From Rostratula benghalensis (taxonomy: Eukaryota; Chordata; Aves; Charadriiformes; Rostratulidae), in contig VXAI01000115.1 in assembly GCA_013399305.1 (NCBI GenBank), forward strand, positions 236,167 through 300,166: a stretch of 64,000 bases of DNA, given 5' to 3'. Positions within the stretch are counted from its first letter, which is position 1. Every line of letters starts with the position of its first letter. The notes beneath the pieces are model-generated. The model made no database searches. It was not told where the DNA came from and saw only the letters and a list, made by a program, of their open reading frames with translations. The position numbers and the translations under genes are program-made. This document shows positions 27,501 through 39,500 of this stretch, piece after piece.

Positions 27501-30500
27501 ACAAGAAAATTCAGAGCAGTTAGCCAGGGCATTTTGAGAGAGACATTTTGGGTAAATTTCTATTGACTTCACAGTTCTGAAGGGAATAACAAGAACTATA
27601 ACAAAAAAAAAATACCTTTAGAACTCTGAAAATTAAGAGGAGATAAATTTTCTGTCATTGTGCAAAATCTCTTAGGACAGCTGAGGAGTTGTGACCCTAC
27701 TCAACTTTCTAACCTTTGACTGGTAAAACCAAGTTGTTAATACTTAAATACTTAATTTTCTGAGTTTCTGTTCTTTGTTCAAGTAGTCTGATTTCTTTTT
27801 CTTAATACTGTCCCCAAAAAAGTTTTTCTGTTGGGTACAGTGGAATGTAGTGTGTGGGCTGCCTTGCTGTTTCCCATTTCATGATCCTGTTCATCAGGGG
27901 GCTAAACTGTGATCTTGTTCTTTTGCAAATAGGAAACTGAAGAGAAACAGCAGGCACCACTTTCTCTTCTGCTTCTGCCCCCTAGTCCTTCTGTTTTCTC
28001 TAAAACTATCCTAATTTTTCAGTTTAGGATGTTCCCAGTGACTTGATCCTATTTAACCCTTCTCATTTACGCTCTTTTTATTGAAAGTCATTATTGGTTA
28101 TGACCTTGGAAGTAAAACTTAGGGGCATTAGTATTTCTATTAAGGAGCAAATAATACTATGTAATTCCTCAAAGGATTCAGAAACTCTAGGCTGTAAGGT
28201 CTTCCTTAAGAGTGATACATTAAAGTATGTAATTCTGGCTAGTTTGCAGAGCAGGTTTTGAATGTATGAAATGGACTTCATTTTTCCACTCTTGAAATGA
28301 ACCTGTAAATTCGTACACACTTCCACTTTTTCCTTCATACTGTCGAGTATTTCCAGACACTACTGAGCACAGTAGATATCTAGGGTTTGCTACTGATAAA
28401 TGGTTCGTTTTTCTCCTAGCTGTAATTGCACCCCCTCTTTTGTACTGGCTTGGCTCTCATTTAGATCAAATTCAGTCTTCCGTATGGCTGCAGAGTTATA
28501 CAAATTCTAAATGTGGCACCAGGGTAATGGTGGGACTGCTTGTGGAGTTGGAAGACAGGGAATAGAGGGGGACCCTCTAATTTTAGCTTCTATGAGCAAG
28601 ATGTTGAGTTGTCTTTTGCAGTCCTCTGTAACTGCATCCCAGAGAATAAAAACTGACTGACAGCTTTCTGTTGTTCTCTGATTGTCTACATTACTTGAAT
28701 AGTATACACGCAGGTGGTATTTCCAGTCTTTTGAGATATTTGGTGAACCAGACCAGTCAATAGCAGAACTGATAATATTTTTTTCATTGGGAGAAAGTGA
28801 GCTGGTTCATGTGTCCTGTGCTTGTTCAGCATCCCCATCCCTCATTCTATTTCCTACAATCAGAAGTCTGGCTTATGAAAAGTAGTAGAAGAGATTAGTT
28901 GACTTTCCAGAAGGATTAGAAGCATATGGAAGAAAGCTCCTGGAAAGGGGAGGACCTAAGATTTTCCAGCTGTCAGAAGTGGATGTAACATACAAGTATG
29001 TTGACTATTCAGAGAGGAGGCGTAATATAAAGAGGCAATATTTTGGGAAAAAACACAGCTGTTTGTCCTTCAGGCAGCTGAAATCACAAACATCTAATAT
29101 TCACTAGACTACCTTTTGCATTCTGCATGTAAAGGTTTTTCAAATTTTGTTTCAGTGTTTCATTTTGGTTTTTCAGTTCTTCTATTTTATTCTTGTTGAG
29201 GCTAACTTACTGAAGGTAGCCTGAGGAAGAAAGGAAAACTTAAAATTTTGTTGGCGAGGCAGAACGTGCCTGCAGGAAAACATATCAAGACTCTGGGTAC
29301 TTACGAGTTTAGGTTAATTTTATTGTTTGTTTCACTTACCTGGTCCAGGGATGTGGTGAACTGTTTCTATGGGGAGGTAAATAAAGACATGACCAGGTGG
29401 ATAGATTATAGTGAAGCAGTGGATGTGGTCTATCTTGACTTCAGTAAAGCACTTGACGCAGTCTCCCACAGTATCCTCACAGCTAAACTGAGGAAGTGCG
29501 GCCTGGACAATCGGGTAGTGAGGTGGATTGTGAACTGCCTGAAGGAAAGAAGCCAGAGAGTTGTGGTTAATGGGATGCAGTCCAGTTGGAGGCCTGTATG
29601 TAGTGGAATCCCTCAAGGATCATTACTGGAACCAGTACTATTCAATATATCCATCAATGACTTGGATGAGGGAATAGAGTGCACTAACAGCAAGTTTGCT
29701 GATGACACCAAACTGGGAGGAGTGGCTGACACACCAGAAGGCTGTGCTGCCATCCAGAGAGACCTGGAGAGGCTGGAGAGCTGGGTGAGGAGAAATTTAA
29801 TGAAATATAACAAGGGCAAGTGTAGAGTCTTGCATCTGGGCAAGAACAACCCCAGGTACCAGTACAGGTTGGGAACTGACCTGTTGGAGAGCAGTGAGGG
29901 GAAAGGGACCTGGGGGTCCTGGTGGACAGCAGGATGACCATGAGCCAGCTCTGTGCCCTTGTGGCCAGGAAGGCCAATAGCATCCTGGGGTGTATTAGAA
30001 GGGCTGTGGTCAGTAGGTCAAGAGAGGTTCTCCTCCCCCTCTACTCTGCCCTGGTGAGACCCCATCTGGAATATTGTGTCCAGTTCTGGGCCCCTCAGTT
30101 CAAGAAGGACAGAGAACTCCTTGGGACAGGCCAGGGCAGAGCCACAAAGATGATTAGGGGAGTGGAGCATCTCCCATATGAGGAAAGGCTGAGGGAGCTG
30201 GGTCTCTTTAGCTTGGAGAAGAGGAGACTGAGGGGTGACCTCATTAATGTTTATAAATATGTAAAGGGTGAGTGTTAGGAGGATGGAGCCAGGCTCTTAT
30301 CAGTGACGGCCAATGATAGGACAAGGGGCAATTGTTGCAAGCTGGAACACAGGAGGTTCCACTTAAATATGAGGAAAAACTTCTTCACAGTGAGGGTGAC
30401 GGAGCACTGGAAGGGGCTGTCCAGAGAGGTTGTGGAGTCGTCTTCTCTGGAGACATTCAAAACCCTCATGGACGTGTTCCTGTGTGACCTGATCTAGATG

Positions 30501-33500
30501 TTCCTGCTCTGGCTGGGGGATTTCACTGGATGATCTTTCAAGGTCCCTTCCTATCCCTGCTATTCTATGATTCTGTGAAATATAGTCCCCAAAAGTAGTC
30601 ATATCTTCCTACAGATTGAAGATCTATACAGTGTCATTTTGTTTTCCTAAACAAGTGTTCTCTAGAATGTTACATTTATAACATTGCAGAGATAAGAAAC
30701 ATCATCTGCAAAAGTGCTGTGGGAGAGAATTTGGCCTTTCTTGCAAGAGCTTGGAATTTTCTCTGCTTGTACTGATTTTCACATCTTCTTGTTTCATGTG
30801 TTCATATTTTAACTGTGATTTACTGCACCCTTATACATAGTCTGGTAGGCTTGGGCTTTTTTCCTCCTTTTTTCCTTTTTCTTTTGGTGGGGGCAGGATG
30901 TGTGGGTTTTGATCTCATCTAAGCTAGTGTTGAACAGTTTTAAGAAATGCAGAAAGCATGAAGAGCTCATCTAAGAAGCATAAAACATAATTTACTTAGG
31001 GAGTGCTCTAGCTATATAATTTGTAGTCTGAAGGCTTGTGTGTATAAATTCAATGCCATCTCATAGAAGTAGGTAGGAAAAAAAGTAGTAGTGTTGTTTG
31101 GATAATGCATCATTTGAATCATGCAGGATATTAATATTTTGGAATACTTACAGTCATTTTCCAAATTATTTTATATTTACTGTAGGTTATTGGTACACCT
31201 CAGAGACCTTCAGCACCAAATACTATCCTGGTAGGAAGTCCACATACACCTAACACACATTTTGTATCACAGAACCAGACTGCAGATTCTTCGCCATGGT
31301 CTGCTGGGTGAGCAAAATAGAAGTTACAAAGCATTAACAAATTGTTTGGAACTTTTGCTCTAAATGTTCACTGTGATAGTGTGTGTACTCTTCAGGCTAG
31401 CAGTGTGAGAGAGTCAGTCTGTTTACCTTGCTACCAGGAGCACTTCAGCATTAAAGTATAATGTATTAAAAATGGGAGCAGTCATGCAGGAATGAATACC
31501 CTGTAATTTGTCGTAAAAGAAACTAGAATATTTCCTGTAAATTCTGACAAATTTTCTCACATTACTTACATTTAGATAATTTAGCTCCTAAAAGGATACA
31601 GGAATTCATCTGACTTGCTTGAGTTTTTAATTTGGCCTTTTTGTTTTGCTGGCATGTTTCCAAAAAAAATACAGTACATTTTAGATTGAACAAGTGTATC
31701 TTGAAGAATGGTTTGAAATAAGAATGTAGTCCTTATTGGGGGAAAAAGTATTAGATGCAATGAATGCATTCTTTTGGTGTCTTTTAGCTGGGCTTTAAGG
31801 GCCTCTTGTTAAATGTAGTTGCTTTAAGACTAAACTTATAATAAGTGTCTTGTTACACATGAAATAGATTTCTACTTTGGAATTATACAGTAAAAGGAGA
31901 TGTAGAGAATCGAGAGGTTCCATTGCTGATACTAATTTTGTTGATACTTACATTTTTCTTCAAGTTACAGGGATCTTTTTGTTTAAAAGATATGCAGAAA
32001 ACTTTGTTATACTTCTTCTATCTTGTAACTTTGAAGTATTCATAGCAACTTCATATACTGTATGACTTCAAATCTGTATTTTAGTGATGTTGTAATGTGA
32101 GTTCAACCAGTATCAGACTTCATCTGTTCAGTCAGTCTCAAATACTGAACAGAAAAATGCTCAATCTAATTTTTTGTGGACAAACTAGATGGGATTTTTA
32201 TTTTTTTTAAAAGCTACCTTCTATTATTAACTTTTCACATTTTAGCATTTATCTCCCTACCTCTTTCTGTCTTGGGAGATTTGAAGATTTTCTTAATTGA
32301 CTTTTTCAAGAAATATCCTTATTGTTAACTTACTATCTGCTACTGAAGCTAGCAGAGTTGCCAAAAGAATGAATTTGTACTCTGTTTCAACATCAAGGTA
32401 TTAGAATTGTTGATTAATGTAAATTGTAAGGGGAAAAAAATTACAGGAAAAAATGTTGGGAAAGGGTGAGAAACAGAAGAAAAGGGAAGGCTTGTTTTTT
32501 TACAGCAGTGTGCCTGTATTTGAAAAAGAGACATTAAATATTCCAAAGTTGAAATCTTCTTAAAACATATATTATACGTATATTTAGGAAGCGGAACAAA
32601 AAAGGAGAGAAGAATGGCAAGGGTTTACGTCATTTCTCTATGAAGGTTTGTGAGAAGGTACAAAGAAAAGGAACCACCTCATACAATGAGGTGGCAGACG
32701 AGTTGGTTGCAGAATTCAGTACCACTGATAATCACATTTCACCAAATGAATCAGTAAGTATATGGGAGGTCAAGTACATGTGAACTGAATGGGGGAAGAG
32801 AGATTTCTTTTGAGACTTTTGGGTTTCTTTTCCTACTGCTAAATTAAACAGTTCAGACATTACCTGAGTTTACCCATTTGCTGTAATAGATCTATTCTAA
32901 AATATTTCTGTCACAGGGGTGTCTTTGATTAATGCACTATGTCTACAGCAGGCTTATGACCAGAAGAATATTAGACGACGTGTCTATGATGCCTTAAATG
33001 TCCTTATGGCCATGAACATTATCTCTAAGGAGAAGAAGGAAATTAAATGGATTGGTCTACCTACTAACTCGGCTCAGGAATGTCAGAATTTAGAGGTATG
33101 TGTATTAGGAAGTCCACAATGGCTTTGTGTTTCAGTAAATGTTTACAGCTTTAATATGTCAAGATACCAGGTGTGCGTGTTGTCTTCTGAGATAGCAAGG
33201 TAGAATAGTGTGATCCCTTTTGACTTCTCCTATGTTATTTGTACTTGCAGAACTCACACATGAACTTCCAAATCGCTTAAATTTATATTTTTTTGATTCT
33301 TAAGTCAAAAGCTGTGACAGAGCTGTATTTTTACAGTATATGTGAAATGGTTCTGAGTGGAACCTAATCAAACTGAAAAATTAATGTGTATTTCCAACAT
33401 TGCAATAGCGATGTTCAAGAGACAGGAAGATTGTTTTCTCTAGATGCCAGATAAATAATACATCTGTGATGATAGATGTTTCATATAGATCAGCATGTAT

Positions 33501-36500
33501 ATGTATTGCCCTTTCTTTGTTGCTGCAGGTCTTATGTATTTCTGACATCTGTCTTACATGAATGTGTCAGACTTTTTTTACTGCATGTCTTGAGTAAGAA
33601 GTAAAATGTTCTATATTGAGAGGCATTCATAAGTTCTGGCAGAAGGTTTTTTTTAGTATCCTGAGAGTTGCAGGATAAGATATCAAGGTTTACTGAAGTC
33701 AATTCACTATTAGAAAAGAATAACTGCAAAATCTCATTCTAAATAAGTCTAAATTCTCTTCATCAGGACTGAAAAATCAGTGTAGAAGCTAACAAATACA
33801 AAAAAAATGTTTTGGAATCTGTCTACAAAGGGCTAATTCTATGGAGATTTTTGTTTAATATTGGTAATTGATTTTCCAGTTAGTACTGTAATTGCTATCT
33901 AGATGAAGAAAATATACGGTATCTAGTCTGTGACAGTGCTGTGTGCTGAACAGGGAACCAGCTATTTGATTATGAACTTAATTTCTAAGGCTAAATTTGA
34001 AGGCTTAGACCTACTCCCACCCCGGTCCTGTACCTGCCTCTTTCCCCCTCCCTTTTAAATGTAACATCATGCCTTTTTGGAGTTTTTTCAACTGTACATT
34101 TCTGGCCTTGGTTTTTTGTTTGTTTCTTTTACCAAAAAAAAAGCAGAAAATTACATTCATGTGAATTTCTAACTCCAGTCATTTTCTTGTTAGTTGCTTG
34201 TTTTAAGGATCTGAGAACAAAACTTGGCATTCATTCAGGCTGCTTGGTCTGTCTATCCATTATCTTGCCTGTTACTAGCAATTACCTAGGAAGGGAGGAT
34301 AAGATTAGAAAAAGTATTTAGTGATGTTTTCTTCTGTAACTTGTGGTTCAGGCATAACCTGAAGCAGATATGGTATCTGTCTATTTATTAGCCCTCAATT
34401 TTTTTTTCCCCACAAATTTTTGCTTTGTACCAGGTTTGCTTTTAATATTGAGTCATTTATGGCAGTGAATTTCAGGTGCTGCTTATGAAATAACTTCTGT
34501 TTTGCTTTTTTGGGTTTTTTTGATTGGAAGTGAATATGACGCAGCCAGTTCCTATTCACTTTCCTGTTCATGGTTTTATAGGTGTCTCCTGTGTTCTCCC
34601 AATTATTTCATTCTCCTTTCTGTAGAGTCCTAGTTTACTCATTATTCCCTCATGGAATCTGTTCTGCACCACTGATTATCCTGATTGCTCTTTTGTATGA
34701 TCTTTTCAAAATGGCAACACCAGACCCACAGAATTCATACACTGGTTCATACACTAATGTAGTGGTGATTTCTATTTTGTTCTCTGTTCCTTGCCTAATA
34801 ATTCAGATTTGTGACTGCTGTGGTGTACTGACCTGATGGATGGTTTTTGCAGATAACTGTGATTTAAGATCTCTAGTGAATGTAGTTTTATTTCTAAAAT
34901 ATGCATGGATGGGATAATGTTTTTTCACACGTATCACATTACATTTACCAAAAATAATTTTGATGATGTAATCAATCAATACTGCAAGAGACTTCAAGTG
35001 TGCTTTATGATGAGCTCTCTTTTTTTACTGTGCTAGGTAACCCGGCATTGTCAGCACATTCTGTCACCTTGCTGTTCATCCCCTTATTCTGATCCTCTAT
35101 AATTTAAATAACAGTCTGTAAATTAAGTCCTTGTGGGAATTTGTTGGTGAGCTTCTTCCTCTGAGAAAGCTGATTATTTCCTACCATTTTCTTTCCTATC
35201 TTCTGTGTTTTTAATTAGTATCTATTTAGTACTGTGAGGACTTTAACCATGGGCTCCATGGCAGCTTCATTTCTTTAAGCATCTTTGATGGATCTTCTCC
35301 AGTAACTCCAATATCAGTAGACTACATGAAGTGGATTCTTCTGGTCTGTGTGCTCTTTGTCTCCTTGAGACAATTTGAATAATTCTTTGAGGCATAACTT
35401 CTGTTTGCAAAGGTGTTTTACCCTCTCCCTGATACGTTGCATTTTATTCCCCCATGTTTTAATTCTGCTCTTTGTTAGAGTTTCCATCAATAGTACTCAT
35501 GTAAGTCTTCATTGTTAGATCTCTAAATTGTCTCCAGAACCTTAATGATTGATATCTTATGTCCTACCTCCAGTTCTCTGGTATTCAAATGATTTTAAGG
35601 ACAGAAAATGTTGATATAAAGTGCTACTTAAAATGAACAAACTAACCGATCCTTTTCTTGTTTTAAGGTGGAGAAACAGAGAAGACTTGAAAGAATAAAG
35701 CAAAAACAGTCTCAACTACAAGAACTCATTCTACAGGTACAGTCAAGGTACTCTTGTCTATAGGGCAAGGTAACATATCTATTCCTGTTGCTTTATCCCA
35801 GTGAGGGATGGGAGGCTTCTAAGAAGACTAGAGGTGAATTTCAGGATAAGGATAAGGCCTATGGAGTTTTAATTTAGCACTCTAGTTTAGCTGGGACTAT
35901 GCTAGTATGGGGAAACCAACAACCTTCTGTGAGTTATGATTAACTCTTTTGCAGTTTCACGTGTGCCTAAAAAGGATTTATGCTGGCAGGAGCTGTAATT
36001 CATACTGTACCCTTTTTTTTTTTTCAGCTTGGTTCTTGTATCTGGAATGTTTTTCTGTGTTAGTGTCCGTAGGTAAAATTATGTGGCAGTAAAGATCATC
36101 TCTTGTAATGCTCTATTTCTTGCCTTTCTGGAATGTGGCTGCCCCAGCTGTTAAAGTTGCTGAACTCCTTCACAGATTTCCCTTTGCACATTGGGGGAAG
36201 CTGTAGTCTAACCCCTAAGTCACTGTCCTGGTTCACTGGAATGTATCCCTCAGTAGTTGCATTAGGAAGAAATTCTTGCCTGTGAGGGTGGCAAAGCACT
36301 GGAACAGGTTGCCCAGAGAAGTTGTTGAGATCCCATCCCTGGAGGTGTTCAAGACCAGGCTGGATGGGGCTTTGAGCAACCTGGTCTAGTGGGAGGTGTC
36401 CCTGCTTGTGGCAGAGGGGTTGGAACTCAATGATCTTTAGGGTCCCTACCAACCAAAACCATTCTGTGATTACCTACAAAGCAGGAATGAGAATGTCACA

Positions 36501-39500
36501 GAAAGTGTGCAGACAGTACATACAGACAGCTGTGGGACAGCAATCTCAACAGACTTTTATCAGCCTCTGTGTTGGCTTTGGATTTTGTTTGTAATTCCTG
36601 TCTATTTTATTTGATTCCATATTTTGGTGGCTTACTGTAAAGTTTATTACTTAAATTTCAATAGTACTTGAGTTTTTAGTTCTTGCAATTGCTAATCTTT
36701 AATATATGAACATTCTATCCTGAAAAGCAATTTTGGTAAGATGTGAGAGTAAAGTCACTAATCTTAGCTGAGTAATTCAGAATCCTAATGTCAAACATTC
36801 AAATCCCAAATATTAACTGTTTTTTAGCATATAATTTCAGCAAATGTATAATATTAATTATTCAGCTGTTCTTGTGGACTGCAGTAACTAACAGACGGTA
36901 GTAAACAGGGTGGAAGAAGGATAATAGATGAAGATTCTTTTTTTCCCAGTTATCTCTATCTCTTCATTCTGTCAAGGATCTGTTGAAGGAACTGCTCTGA
37001 TGTAGTTATTAGAATGTGCATTTATTTTGTCAGTTCAGTTTGACTGTTTTGTATTCTTCAATGCTATCATTTGTGTCTCTTTTTGTATCTTAACATGCAG
37101 GAGTACGGTGAATACTCTGTCCTTTTCTACATTTAGTTGCTGCAACCATTGCTGGTCTTCTTTGTCTGAGGGATTTCTTATTTTTTAACAGGATCTTAAA
37201 GGTTTAGTTCTTACTTTTGTATCACTTGCTTTTTCTTAGCAAATTGCCTTCAAGAACCTCGTTCAGCGAAACCGTCAAGCAGAACAACAGGCAAATCGAC
37301 CGCCACCTTCCAATTCTGTCATCCATTTGCCATTTATCATTGTGAACACCAGCAAGAAGACAGTGATTGACTGCAGTATTTCAAATGACAAGTGAGTTAG
37401 CAAAGGTTTCCGGCTGCTGCTTTGGTGCAGCTATGAGTTTTATATCCGTGCTGAAGTGGTTCATATAGATACGTTTAAAATTAAAACCACATAAATTTAA
37501 TTGTACCTTCTGTAGACTAAGAATATGCATTTCAGACAGGCAAAACTTAGTCATGCTGAGTAGAAACAGGTTTTATAGAGCTTTTTAATGAATAGAAGAA
37601 TTAGGTTCACATTTAATACCTTATTTTAGACTTAATATCTAGAGATGTTAAAAGCAAAGTAAAGCAGCTCTGCTGAAGTTTTGTATCATACGTTACCAAG
37701 TAGTGTTTTCCTTTGGCTTTAACATGATGTAATGCAGCCAGAAGAACTGGAAATGGATTTTGCTATTCTCTACTTTTGGTTCAAAAAGTTAGGTTTTTCA
37801 TCTACTAAATAAAAGCTGAATGTCGTAGCGGTTTCTTGCACTATTGACTTACTAGAATAGCTTAAAAACATGAAGAACATTACATGGAGGCAGAGGAATG
37901 GGAGTGAAGAAAAAATTACCAAATGTGTTTAATTTAAATTCTGTTAAACCTGCTAATGGTTTATATGGTATGTATAATTACAGTTTTAGTCACTTGCCAT
38001 CAAATACATCAATCTTGAAAAACGTGATTGCTTAATGGGATGTGTCACTAACACTGTGTCTTGAGCTTCTGAAATGCTGCAGTTCCTTAGACTGGAAAGG
38101 TAATTAAAGTAAGTGAAACTAATAGAGACATTTTTTTCCTCTCCAGGTTTGAATACCTATTTAATTTTGACAATACTTTTGAAATTCATGATGATATAGA
38201 AGTACTAAAGCGAATGGGAATGGCTTGTGGGTTAGAATCTGGAAGCTGTTCAGCAGAGGACCTAAAAATTGCAAGGAGTTTGGTTCCTAAAGCTCTGGAA
38301 CCGTATGTGACAGGTTAGTTACTCCAAGAGTTGTTTTGCTTTCCTCCTTATTATGGAACTTGAGGAAAAAAACTTGAAAATATCTAATATCAGTTAATTT
38401 CCATTGAAGATTTCTAACCTGTTCTCAAATGTATATGCTTTTTAGTGTACCTTAAGGAATAAATAACATAGAGATTCAAAGATAATGGGCTGTTGCTCTT
38501 CGCAGAACCTTGTTTTGCATTATACCACACCAGTAGGTCTTTGTAGTGTGCATGTGTAATTCTTTTAAGAGTAATTATAGTTGATTCACATGCAAAGGCA
38601 AAAGGTAGTAAGTCCAAACATCATCATGGCTTTATTTTATATTGTTTTACAATTTTCATTATATAAGAATCCTGGAGACATCTGACTTGGTCTCTTTAAA
38701 ATGTTTTTTTTAGTGTATTTTGAACTTCTGCTGTTGCATAAGCTTCTTGGGTTTTAATTATGCTATTTTGCATACAGTACATCAATATATTTTGTTGTTT
38801 TGGTCGCAAGACTCCGTTTCCAGACCTTAAAAGGATTAAGCATTTCCAGTGAATTCAGATGAGTGTGTTTTGAAGTATTCTTGAAATACATATTGCTTGT
38901 TTTGCAGAAATGGCTCAGGGATCAATCAGCAGTGTATATGTCACATCTTCATCAGGTTCTGCATCAAATGGCACAAGATTTTCAGCCAGGTGAGATGAAA
39001 TTATCAATTAGTTTTTTATAACTGTGATCATCAACGAAACTTAATTAGAGATTAAATACTTCATGAAGCAAGTTCTGCTTTGATTAACTATGGTGTGGAT
39101 ATATGTTTACATTTATTGTCAGACATAGCTTTTGGGGTGGTGTTGACAGGTGTCAATAAAGAGTTCTCCTCTATAGTGGAGAAGGAATTGATTAGACTGG
39201 TGTTAATCTTGAACGCGCTCTTTTTATTTAATTTTGAGGTTTTGATAAGAAAGTAGGTACTTTCCTAAAGATATAGTTTGGGCAAGGTTCTCTGTTGGTC
39301 ATCAGGTCACCAGTGTCTAACTTAAATGGGCTTGGTCTTTGGGTTTTAAACATCGTCAGAAGCTGGTAGAGTGATGAACTAACTTTTATTTAACTTTTTG
39401 TGTATGTATGTCACTTCTGAACTTAACTATTATTTTTCTCTTGCCATATAATGCATTTCCCCTTACATAGTCACTACTTGCTAGTTTTTTTGCTGTTCCA

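Noticed and set aside
32911..32951. Alternative acceptor tcacag 35 bases upstream of TFDP1 exon 7
   Set aside because: Using it adds 35 bases, shifts the frame and quickly meets TGA, so it is not a productive splice site.
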